Positions 7,964 through 14,992 of a DNA stretch of 21,705 nucleotides are shown one piece after another (the first letter of the stretch is position 1; every line of letters begins with the position of its first letter). Position numbers and translations under genes: made by a program. This DNA is from RGIG464 sp045643185 (GTDB taxonomy: Bacteria > Myxococcota_A > Bradymonadia > UBA4248). The stretch is from the NCBI GenBank assembly GCA_045643185.1, contig JAZUKH010000166.1, forward strand, positions 1 through 21,705. The letters are read 5' to 3'. The notes under the pieces were generated by a model that ran no database searches, had not been told where the DNA came from, and saw only the letters and a list, made by a program, of their open reading frames with translations.

Positions 7964-8160
7964 GCTCGCCGGAATGGGGCTCGCCTTGAGCCGTGCCACG
8001 GCACGGCTCTACGGCTCGCTGGGCGGCCTATCGCCTTCGGCGATACGCGCCTTTGGTGCGTTGCATGCAACGCACCTACGTGGGATGGTTCGCCTTGAGC
8101 CGCAAAATTTTGCGGCTCTACGGCTCGCTGGGCGGGCTATCGCCTTCGGCGATACGGCCT
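7963..8160. repeat. Hairpin-mosaic repeat, copy III (longest)
   Basis: It lies between the convergent serpin and kinase genes and overlaps the kinase 3' end. Modules in order are GAGCCGTGCC/GGCACGGCTC at 7988-8009, ATCGCC-TTC-GGCGAT at 8030-8044, a perfect 22-bp palindrome centred on GCATGC at 8055-8076, a perfect 22-bp palindrome centred on AAAATTTT at 8097-8118, and a second ATCGCC-TTC-GGCGAT at 8139-8153. The linker CTACGGCTCGCTGGGCGG occurs twice, so the copy is itself nearly a tandem dimer. GGCTCGCC also occurs twice at its left edge (7963 and 7978). Confidence 0.9.
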
Positions 8161-9803
8161 TGCTTTTCCTGACATATATCTGACAAATTCTCGATATCCT
8201 CGGGAGCAAATGGATATGGAACGCTACCGTTTTCGTCGTACAGGATAGGCAGAACATCGCCCACCATGATCTTTTCTAGCGGATTCTGATGCGTAATCAC
8301 ATCGGCTTTGATGTCGTGGTCACTTCCTTCCGGGCGATATCGATAGGTAATGGCAAACTTCGGTCGTTTATTGGTTACTTTAATGCGCTGATTTTTTATG
8401 ACTTTATCGTCACTTTCGATATCAGTAGGCAAATATTGAATATTTTCGATGACAGCAACCGCTTTGAGGCCGTTTTGATAAAGATTGGTGATGTGTGATT
8501 TGATTAATTTATACTCTTTTTGTGATTCGATCGTATATTCAATTATACGCACTCCAAACATGACTGCGACTGTCCCCAAAAATAGACTGAGTCCTACTAA
8601 TTTCATCTCAGGCGACAGCTCTTCATATGCGCTAATCATGAGCAAAATAATTAGCCAAAAACTTATAACCACTAAAGAAATTACACACTCATTAAACAAC
8701 ATAATTTTAGGAAAATTTACACGAATATTATTTTTCGATATAACTTTTCTTGAAATCTCTTTTGGCATTTCGCGCGGTGTTTTATCGGGCAACGCTTGCC
8801 AGAGCGCGAAATTACCGGGCTGCCAGAGAGATCCGACTTGAACCAGCTGGCTATTATAGGCATCTGAACCATATTCGAGCGCACCGACGCCGAGGTCGAT
8901 GTTGAACTTGTCTTCGCGAAACATCGCAAAAGCGCGCTGAATCAGACCATAATCGCAAAGGCGCGTTTCGGCATTGGGATCGAGCATCTGTCGCAACAGT
9001 GATATCACCGCCGACGGTTCATTGGTGAGATGCGGTTCAATCACGAGTCGGAAATCAGTAACCTGCATATCGGAGGGCGAAACGCCGCTCAACATATAAG
9101 TCATCATGGCACCAAGCGCATAAATATCACTGGCAGGCACAGGATTTCCGACAAGTTGTTCGGGCGGCATATACCCATAAGTGCCGGCAACCGTCGAACC
9201 GCCCGTCTGAATTTGCGGATTGGCCACTGCTCCAAAATCGATGAGATGCACCTGATCGGTTCCATCCGGATTTTTACCGATAATGACGTTGCCAGGTTTA
9301 AGATCGCGATGAATCACGACGGGATCATGGGCATGAATCTTTTCAAGAATGATAGCTAACTGGCATCCGATATCATAAATCCTTGCTCTATCCAGGCTCG
9401 TTCCTTTATCGATGATTTCTGCGAGTGTTTCACCTTCAATGAAATCCTGAACGATGTAAGCACAGGGTGGATCGTCGTCGAGGCATTCAAAGGATTCAAC
9501 GAAGTGAGCGACGCCTTCGATGTTCAGACTGGCGAGGACTTCAGATTCGCGCGAAAAAAGCTCGTATTCCTTCCAAGTTTTGACGGAGTCAATGCGAAGC
9601 TGTTTAAGGGCGACGTTTCGGCCTGTCTGAGTATCGGTCGCTTTAAAGACTTTTCCCTGGCTGCCGTGACCGATTTCGCGATCAATTTTGTAACATCCAT
9701 GGATAAGCGTACTGTCGTTAACCAATGATTGATAGGCTTTGTAATTGTCTGACTGAATGCCGTTTGAAATTTCGGAACTTTTGGAAGATATGGGCACTAC
9801 CAT
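8118..9803 (-). CDS. Membrane-anchored Hanks-type Ser/Thr kinase with DUF3592-like C-terminal domain
   Basis: The frame is open from a TTG at 9836, but ATG 9803 has AGG seven bases upstream and is preferred (561 aa). All kinase motifs are present: glycine loop GHGSQG (45-50), VALK Lys67, HRDLKPGN (165-172), DFG (189-191), PPE (213-215). An active kinase is expected. Two membrane segments follow (about 373-391 and 401-421), then a small beta-rich region (about 444-534, AVAVIENIQYLP ... VGDVLPILYDENGS) resembling DUF3592, which probably faces the other side of the membrane or the cytoplasm. The last 13 residues, GRIAEGDSPPSEP, and the stop are encoded by the repeat at 7963-8160, so the original C-terminus was probably replaced. 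It is a paralogue of the kinase fragment at 1-421. Target proteins are unknown. Confidence 0.92.
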   Translation of the reverse strand: MVVPISSKSSEISNGIQSDNYKAYQSLVNDSTLIHGCYKIDREIGHGSQGKVFKATDTQTGRNVALKQLRIDSVKTWKEYELFSRESEVLASLNIEGVAHFVESFECLDDDPPCAYIVQDFIEGETLAEIIDKGTSLDRARIYDIGCQLAIILEKIHAHDPVVIHRDLKPGNVIIGKNPDGTDQVHLIDFGAVANPQIQTGGSTVAGTYGYMPPEQLVGNPVPASDIYALGAMMTYMLSGVSPSDMQVTDFRLVIEPHLTNEPSAVISLLRQMLDPNAETRLCDYGLIQRAFAMFREDKFNIDLGVGALEYGSDAYNSQLVQVGSLWQPGNFALWQALPDKTPREMPKEISRKVISKNNIRVNFPKIMLFNECVISLVVISFWLIILLMISAYEELSPEMKLVGLSLFLGTVAVMFGVRIIEYTIESQKEYKLIKSHITNLYQNGLKAVAVIENIQYLPTDIESDDKVIKNQRIKVTNKRPKFAITYRYRPEGSDHDIKADVITHQNPLEKIMVGDVLPILYDENGSVPYPFAPEDIENLSDICQEKQGRIAEGDSPPSEP

Positions 9804-10014
9804 AATATAACCTGTGTGCAGTGTGTCGTAAAACAAACCAATGATAATTAGAAATGTTTGAAAACGATCAAATCATGCATCAACATCCCTAATAAGCGCT
9901 AAATAAAGGTATTTTACCTCGTTAGACTCAGATTCAAACGAACGTTTCACAATGCCATGACAGGCGATGTTGTAAATCGCCTCTGCCATGGGGTCATAAT
10001 ATATCTTCTAAATC
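9804..10014 (-). other. Intergenic region with hairpin after the parvulin gene
   Basis: AGGCGAT (9962-9968)/ATCGCCT (9976-9982) forms a 7-bp stem about 35 bases after the stop at 10015, with imperfect outer pairing (CCATG/CATGG). No T-run follows on the minus strand, so it is at best a weak terminator. The rest (9804-9950) should hold the kinase promoter, but I see no convincing -35/-10 pair. Confidence 0.3.
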
Positions 10015-10971
10015 CTAATTCTGTTGCATCAACTCGTTGAGTTTTGCTTCGTTGATGCGCATATCAGAGTTTTGTTCCAAGCCAGCCAGGAATTGCGACA
10101 TGGCGACGCGCCGTCCCTGGTCAATGATGCGAGAAAGCATGTATTCGCGCACGTCGGCGAGTGCAGGCTTCTTCTCAGGTGTCATACTTTGGAACAGAAT
10201 GATATGGTAACCGAATTCAGACTTGGTTACAGGGCTCAACGGATGCTGTGCATTCAACGCGAAGGCAGCTGCAGCAAACGGTTCTACCACGGCATGGTAC
10301 GGCAACTGCTCGCCCAAAAATGACTGCATCGGAAAACGCGGAAACTCAAGGTCAAGGTTCACATCGACATCATAGCCAGCGCGCAATAAACGAACGCCTT
10401 CGCCATTCAGATCGTCATTCGTGGGATTGCTCAACTTAGCCAAACGTGCATAGACATCGTCGATGACTTTTTTCCGCTCTTCATCCGTCGTTTTTCCGTC
10501 ATCCTTGATCAAAATATGGCTCGCGGTAACAAGCGCCGGATGGCCGCTGTCAAAGGCGTAGGCGTCGAGTCCAGCCTGGATCATTTCATCAGACACAGTA
10601 TTGGGCGCATACACGTCTTCGATCCGGTTCTTTAACCAGGCTTTGGCGAGTGCACGGCGCTCGGCCCATGCGGCCGTCGTGGCGGCCTGCTGCGGCATAT
10701 TTTCGCGCGCAGCCGCACTGAGTCGCTGAATCGCATCAAAGTGCTTTTTTGCCGTGGCTTCGTCCAGATCCGCGTGTTTTGCGCGATAGATCTGCCATTC
10801 CTGAGCGAGCAATTCATCCGTCTGAGCCGGCAAAACGCCGTCGGTATGAATGATGGCAGCCTGACGAGCTGCTTCGATCTGGTCTTCCTTCTCGACCGAG
10901 CATGCGCTCAAAACGAGGCACGCAGTGATAAGAAACAAACGCATCCATCTGGTCATAATTCTTTGATCCAT
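10015..10971 (-). CDS. Parvulin-type peptidyl-prolyl isomerase lipoprotein (SurA/PrsA-like)
   Basis: This 318-residue protein begins with a lipoprotein signal ending LVLSAC (Cys24). Starts at Met6 (10956) or Met10 (10944) would also give a signal, and no start has a strong ribosome-binding site. An alpha-helical N-terminal part (30-145) is followed by a rotamase domain (about 146-265): ASHILI (150-155), FAAAAFAL (232-239), SPV.KSEFGYHIILF (246-260). A helical tail follows. The layout matches SurA/PrsA/PpiD-type chaperone-isomerases that assist folding of exported proteins. The domain departs from the norm between residues 185 and 230, so isomerase activity is not certain. It starts 16 bases after dapD and is probably co-transcribed with it. 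Confidence 0.85.
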   Translation of the reverse strand: MDQRIMTRWMRLFLITACLVLSACSVEKEDQIEAARQAAIIHTDGVLPAQTDELLAQEWQIYRAKHADLDEATAKKHFDAIQRLSAAARENMPQQAATTAAWAERRALAKAWLKNRIEDVYAPNTVSDEMIQAGLDAYAFDSGHPALVTASHILIKDDGKTTDEERKKVIDDVYARLAKLSNPTNDDLNGEGVRLLRAGYDVDVNLDLEFPRFPMQSFLGEQLPYHAVVEPFAAAAFALNAQHPLSPVTKSEFGYHIILFQSMTPEKKPALADVREYMLSRIIDQGRRVAMSQFLAGLEQNSDMRINEAKLNELMQQN

Positions 10972-10987
10972 AACTAAGTTGATTGTC

Positions 10988-11827
10988 TCAGGTCAAGGCA
11001 CGTAACGCGCTTTCGAGCGTCGTCGAAGCATCCGTCTTTTCATCACGATATTTCACGATCATCGGTGCGTAAAGCGACAGGCCATTGTCCTTTCCAAACG
11101 GCGTTTTGACGGCACGCGCGCCACAAACGACGACCGCACGCGGCGGAATGACCAACACGCCGTCGACCGGACGAATGACTGACTCATTGATGAGATCATA
11201 AACCGGTGTGGCGCGCGTCAGAATGACGCCCGAACCGATCACAGCCCCTGACGATACACGCGTGCCTTCATAGATCCCGACGTTACCGCCCACAAACGCG
11301 TCATCTTCAATGATGACGGGCAATTGACCAACGGGTTCGAGCACGCCGCCGAGTTGTGCGGCCGCCGAAATATGACAGCGCTTACCAACTTGGGCGCACG
11401 ACCCCACGGTCGCATGCGAGTCGATCATGGTACCTTCGTCTACAAAGGCGCCAATGTTGATATAGGCTGGCGGCATGACCGTCACGCCGTTTGCGAGATA
11501 GGCGCCTCGTCTGACCGTCGAGCCGCCCGGCACGACGCGGATCTTGCGCTCGACCAGTTCTGTCAGCTCAGGCCACAAATTGTGCTTGTCACAAAACTGA
11601 AAAGCCGCGTCTGAGCGCGCTTCGAGCTTGCCCCAACGAAAGACATTCAGAATCAGCTGTTTGACGCGCATTTCGACGCGCCACGCAGCCCCATCGCGCG
11701 TTACACATCGTAGTTCGCCGCATTCAAGCAACTTCAAAAAGCGTTCGATCGCCGCATCCGCCACCGACTGAGTTGACGCAGCAGACGTCTGAGCGAGTAA
11801 TTCTTCGATCAAAGCAGAATCGTTCAT
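10988..11827 (-). CDS. dapD: 2,3,4,5-tetrahydropyridine-2,6-dicarboxylate N-succinyltransferase (DapD)
   Basis: ATG 11827 has AAGGA seven bases upstream and gives 279 residues, the usual size for this enzyme; the frame extends to 11884 but without support. It transfers succinyl from succinyl-CoA to tetrahydrodipicolinate in the succinylase branch of lysine and meso-diaminopimelate synthesis, in the cytoplasm, as a trimer. Visible features are the N-terminal helical domain (VEMRVKQLILNVFRWGKLEA, 51-70), the left-handed beta-helix of hexapeptide repeats (about 107-235), the EGTMIDSHATVGSCAQVG segment with the active-site Asp/Glu region (131-148), and AQLGGVLEPVG (157-167). No other dap gene is in the window. 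Upstream by 95 bases is the HD-domain gene on the same strand. Confidence 0.95.
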   Translation of the reverse strand: MNDSALIEELLAQTSAASTQSVADAAIERFLKLLECGELRCVTRDGAAWRVEMRVKQLILNVFRWGKLEARSDAAFQFCDKHNLWPELTELVERKIRVVPGGSTVRRGAYLANGVTVMPPAYINIGAFVDEGTMIDSHATVGSCAQVGKRCHISAAAQLGGVLEPVGQLPVIIEDDAFVGGNVGIYEGTRVSSGAVIGSGVILTRATPVYDLINESVIRPVDGVLVIPPRAVVVCGARAVKTPFGKDNGLSLYAPMIVKYRDEKTDASTTLESALRALT

Positions 11828-11922
11828 GCACTTATCCTTGTTTAGACGCACGCACGTATTGCGCACAGGCGACAAGTTTAACACAAAACACCATGGGTAA
11901 ACAATTCGTTCAGCACGACGTG

Positions 11923-12645
11923 TTAAGTTGACTGAATCAACTCGATCAATTGCGCGCCAGACATGCGATTCAGCGCAATCGCCAGGACTTCCTGAATTGA
12001 CAATGTTTGTTCTTGATCAGGATGCAACGACTCGGTCAAGCTTTCAACAATCATGGGTGAGAATTCGCACATCTCGGGTTCCGGCGTTGTGACGAGCAAT
12101 TTATAATTAATTATTGTATTCGTTTTATTATAATAAATGGTTAAATAAATTGTATTATCAAGATTTAATGGCACCATTTGATAATAACAATCCATGACCG
12201 GATCAAAATAGCATTCGTCGAGCAGAGCGAGTGCCATACGATACTTCATTTGTCTTTTCAGATCGGATGGCTTGACGCGGTCGAGTCGCGTAAGATCGGC
12301 ATTGTGTTCGAGATCAACCCGTTTTACTTTCGCAGCGATGGCATTTTCACGCAGTGAAGCGATATACGTCATGTACGGCACTTTGGGATCGTGCGTCAAC
12401 AAGTTGAGCGCATCCATGATGTCATCCGAAAACCCGGCTTTTTCAAGGTACGCCCTATCGATCCCGGTGTCTTCCAAAACATCGTGAAGCAATGCCACAC
12501 AGATCTCAGCTTCGGAATTCATCTGCTCAGCGAGGTGAAAGGGATGGAACACGTAGGGCATCCCAGCTTTGTCAAATTGATCGCGATGCAGATCATAACA
12601 CAGTTTAAGCGCGATTTTCGTCAACGGCGTATAGAGCATGGTCAT
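11923..12645 (-). CDS. HD-domain protein, RelA/SpoT-type hydrolase-like (small alarmone hydrolase candidate)
   Basis: Start ATG 12645 is preferred over the upstream TTG 12654 and over ATG 12639; it gives 240 residues. The N-terminal 145 residues match the HD hydrolase domain of RelA/SpoT/MESH1: YVFHPFHLAEQM (31-42, metal-binding His34), CVALLHDVLEDT (49-60, HD pair 54-55, ED 58-59), and VKRVDLEHNADLTRL (107-121). The expected activity is metal-dependent (p)ppGpp hydrolysis, but no synthetase, TGS or ACT domain is present. The C-terminal 90 residues are not recognised; residues 161-184 are encoded by a strikingly A/T-rich patch. A different nucleotide substrate is possible. It lies upstream of dapD on the same strand. 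Confidence 0.8.
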   Translation of the reverse strand: MTMLYTPLTKIALKLCYDLHRDQFDKAGMPYVFHPFHLAEQMNSEAEICVALLHDVLEDTGIDRAYLEKAGFSDDIMDALNLLTHDPKVPYMTYIASLRENAIAAKVKRVDLEHNADLTRLDRVKPSDLKRQMKYRMALALLDECYFDPVMDCYYQMVPLNLDNTIYLTIYYNKTNTIINYKLLVTTPEPEMCEFSPMIVESLTESLHPDQEQTLSIQEVLAIALNRMSGAQLIELIQST

Positions 12646-12705
12646 GGTAATCAATTTTCCGTCATTTAGATAAACCTGTGAGAGGCCCTGCCAGGCGAAG
12701 GGGTA

Positions 12706-12779
12706 GCGGCGTATTTGTCAATGACGCGGTGGAGACGTCCGGTCCGGGCGTCTCCACCGCATCATTGCCAAATAGCCGC
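12706..12779. repeat. Long near-perfect inverted repeat
   Basis: A 32-base arm (12706-12737, starting GCGGCGTATTTG) pairs with a 31-base arm (12749-12779, ending AAATAGCCGC), with about three mismatches or bulges, around the 11-base loop TCCGGTCCGGG. Flanking GAAGGGG (12698-12704) can extend the pairing with CTTCCCC in 12790-12797. It lies in the gap between the HD gene start and the agmX-like gene stop. Confidence 0.85.
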
Positions 12780-12822
12780 GTAGGGGGAGCCTTCCCCCGC
12801 AAAATCAAACTGAAAGGAGAAC

Positions 12823-12847
12823 AAAAAAGCCGCACGAGGCGGCTTTT
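12823..12847 (-). terminator. Intrinsic terminator of the exbB-exbD-exbD-agmX operon
   Basis: The stem GCCGC (12829-12833)/GCGGC (12839-12843) with loop ACGAG is extended by A/T pairs. On the minus strand it is followed by TTTTTT. It lies 26 bases after the stop at 12873. On the plus strand there are only four Ts, so the main direction is minus. Confidence 0.8.
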
Positions 12848-12872
12848 AGATCGAGGAGGGAAGTTTTCGCGT

Positions 12873-14237
12873 TTAATCGAAGACCCAGGTTCGTTTGAAC
12901 GTAAGAGGAGCCGGAAGCGGACCGAATTTCCAATTCATGATTCGCCCACGGACACATGAGAAAAGCTCGCCACCGATCTGGTCTTCTTTGACATCGACGC
13001 GGATGACCGTGCCATTCTTATCGGCCGAGATGAGAACGACGAGTCGGCCAGCGACCTTGCCCTGAGCATTCATGACACGCGAATAGCAATTACGGATGTC
13101 GTTATTTTTCTTTTTGAAGACTGCGTTGATGGATTCCTGAGCATTTTTTGGAGCGGAAGCCGTGAATTCCCCGGATTGCGAGACGCCGAAGTCGACTTTT
13201 TTTCGTTCGACATTTTTCTTTGCGTCGTTACCGGCGACAACACGTGGTCCGCCATTTCCGCCTTCTCCGTTACCGATACCGAGCAGGCCGTTTCCGGAAC
13301 CGCCGGTCGTATTGGCAAGGGAGTTGAGAAGTCCGCCTGTTCCCGCGAGTCCGATGTCGCCAGCAGAGACGTCGGACATATCGGCGATAGCCGCGCTTGA
13401 GCCTAGCATGGCGCCGAAATAGTCGCCCGCATCACCGCCGTCGATACCGAGGATCTGAGCCGTGATGGCAGCGCCCATTTCACGATGAGCATCGGTGATG
13501 CGTTCCATGAGTTCGTCATTTGAGGCGCCAGAATCGCCCATATCAGGCACATCTTCGATATAGTCAGAAGGTTCGCCGGTCGGATCTTCAATGATCTCTT
13601 CCTCTTCAGGCTTATCTTTTTCTTCTTCGGTCTCGATGGAGGCTTTTGGTTCAGCCTGACGAATGAATCGGGTGAGATCGGCGATGGCTTCATCGTCACG
13701 GGGCCAATCCTGAACAAGGACAAACGTGAGGAAACCGATGTGGAGAACGAACGAGAAGATGAGTGGGATGAGAAAACCGAGCGAAACGATGTCTGTGATT
13801 CGCAAATGTTGTTTTTGCGACATGAGCAACGTCCCGGCATCGGTTTTGACATTAACGAACTGAAACAGAACAGTGATTTTTCCGAGAGAGACCTTACCGC
13901 GAGCCGTATCAGGCAAGTCGATATGGACCTTTCCGTTAAAAATGCGAATATTTTGTTCAGATTTAGAGAGCTGTTCAATGGCAATGGTCTTGCCATTTTG
14001 AATTTCGATGCGTCCCTTGGTCCCTTTTTTGACGCGTAAAGTGTAAGTTCCCTTATTTTCATCGTACGTGAACAGTTCAACGGTATCGGGTAGATCATCA
14101 GGACTGACTTTGAAAGTGCAAGTCTGATTTTGTCCGATCGTAATGGACTGATTTGTTTTTACGACATTTCCGCAAAGTTGTTCTTTGCCTTTAAAGATGC
14201 CGACGCGCAGATGTTTATTGGGTGTATGCGATGCCAT
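12873..14237 (-). CDS. AgmX/PglI C-terminal-domain protein (TonB-like energy-transduction protein)
   Basis: ATG 14237 has GGAGGT 7 bases upstream; the open frame from TTG 14270 lacks one. The 454-residue protein has a cytoplasmic N-terminal beta-rich region (about 9-130: HLRVGIFKGK ... ITIGQ ... GRIEI), as in myxobacterial AgmX-like proteins; it is FHA-like in pattern. One transmembrane helix (about 148-176) follows, then a Pro/Glu-rich periplasmic stretch (195-235), a Gly-rich spacer (295-335), and the C-terminal AgmX/PglI domain (about 367-454) with the paired Cys384 and Cys428 in IRNCYSRV and FSCVRGRIMNWKFGP. This TonB-like layout and the upstream exbB and exbD genes imply that it couples proton flow to work in the outer envelope, such as gliding or transport. 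Which of these cannot be told from the sequence. Confidence 0.9.
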   Translation of the reverse strand: MASHTPNKHLRVGIFKGKEQLCGNVVKTNQSITIGQNQTCTFKVSPDDLPDTVELFTYDENKGTYTLRVKKGTKGRIEIQNGKTIAIEQLSKSEQNIRIFNGKVHIDLPDTARGKVSLGKITVLFQFVNVKTDAGTLLMSQKQHLRITDIVSLGFLIPLIFSFVLHIGFLTFVLVQDWPRDDEAIADLTRFIRQAEPKASIETEEEKDKPEEEEIIEDPTGEPSDYIEDVPDMGDSGASNDELMERITDAHREMGAAITAQILGIDGGDAGDYFGAMLGSSAAIADMSDVSAGDIGLAGTGGLLNSLANTTGGSGNGLLGIGNGEGGNGGPRVVAGNDAKKNVERKKVDFGVSQSGEFTASAPKNAQESINAVFKKKNNDIRNCYSRVMNAQGKVAGRLVVLISADKNGTVIRVDVKEDQIGGELFSCVRGRIMNWKFGPLPAPLTFKRTWVFD

Positions 14238-14274
14238 CGCATGGACCTCCAGTTCGTATTGACCGAGCAAAAGC

Positions 14275-14299
14275 TCGCATGACGCAGAACGTCATGCGA
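14275..14299 (-). promoter_or_regulatory. Perfect hairpin between exbD and the agmX-like gene (attenuator or processing site)
   Basis: TCGCATGACG (14275-14284) pairs perfectly with CGTCATGCGA (14290-14299) around a 5-base loop, with AGC/GCT pairing available outside. In the direction of transcription it is followed by GCTTTTG, a short T-run. It lies in the 79-base gap inside the operon, so it may reduce read-through into agmX or protect the upstream mRNA. Confidence 0.6.
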
Positions 14300-14316
14300 A
14301 GGCTTCATACGAACGA

Positions 14317-14916
14317 CTATTGTTTTGCGGGAGCAGCCGCGAAACGCCCACTTTCCTTGATTGGGCCCTGAATGACGGCGAAACGGAAGCGTTTGAATTC
14401 CGTGCCGAGTGCGGTCTGCATAACTTCAACGAGGAGTCGATAGCTTGTGGACTGGTCAGCGACGATAGCGATATCGCCTTCGAAGTTAGTGCCAGCGGCC
14501 ATAGCGATAGATTTTTGTTTTTCGACTTCGGTTCTAAGAGCGGTTTCGAGGGGTTCAATGATGAGCCCGGTGTCACCACCTTTTTTGAAGTTACCGTTTA
14601 CGCGCCCATCTTCTTCGAGTTCGACGATTTTCTGACGGATGAGATAGATACCTTCTTTATTGATGGTGAGAAGGGTCATATCTTTAGGCAGATTTTCGGC
14701 GATGGAGATAGGGACGTCAGTATTAGGAAGAATGACGATAGGTTCTTCACCGTAGGACTTGAGGAGGAAGACGAGGATGATGGTCATCATGTCCATCATA
14801 GAGTTCATCGTCAAGCCGCTCTCTTCAGGGGAGTATTTGGATTTTTCCTTACGATTTGCTTTTATTTTATCAGCAAGGATTTTCTCCATTTGTTCTTTTG
14901 TTAATTGATCAGCCAT
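14317..14916 (-). CDS. ExbD/TolR-family protein (canonical Asp)
   Basis: This 199-residue protein has a short charged cytoplasmic N-terminus, one membrane helix (about 36-54: LTMNSMMDMMTIILVFLLKSY) with the proton-accepting Asp42 of the family, and a periplasmic domain (about 60-190, with DIAIVADQSTSYRLLVEVM as the typical ExbD/TolR segment). An AGGA lies 12 bases before the ATG. It is longer than most ExbD proteins (about 140 residues) owing to an insert around 85-125. With ExbB it should form the ion-driven stator complex. It is the third gene of the operon. Confidence 0.92.
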   Translation of the reverse strand: MADQLTKEQMEKILADKIKANRKEKSKYSPEESGLTMNSMMDMMTIILVFLLKSYGEEPIVILPNTDVPISIAENLPKDMTLLTINKEGIYLIRQKIVELEEDGRVNGNFKKGGDTGLIIEPLETALRTEVEKQKSIAMAAGTNFEGDIAIVADQSTSYRLLVEVMQTALGTEFKRFRFAVIQGPIKESGRFAAAPAKQ

Positions 14917-14992
14917 TTCCGTACGTTATCCTGTTTAATAGTGAGGGCTCGGCGACCGTCAACATAGGTGGCGGCCGCTTGGGCGACAGGGT

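Noticed and set aside
8009..8257. Minus-strand ORF of 82 codons ending in the repeat
   Set aside because: It overlaps the kinase 3' end in another frame; its tail is again repeat-derived, which supports the portable-tail idea but not a gene.
13403..14098. Minus-strand ORF of 231 codons
   Set aside because: It lies in another frame of the agmX-like gene, is Ser/Arg/Leu-rich and has no domain; the gene's own frame has membrane and C-terminal motifs.
14320..14904. Plus-strand ORF of 194 codons opposite exbD
   Set aside because: It is antisense to a clear ExbD protein; its acidic/Phe-rich translation is typical of a shadow frame.
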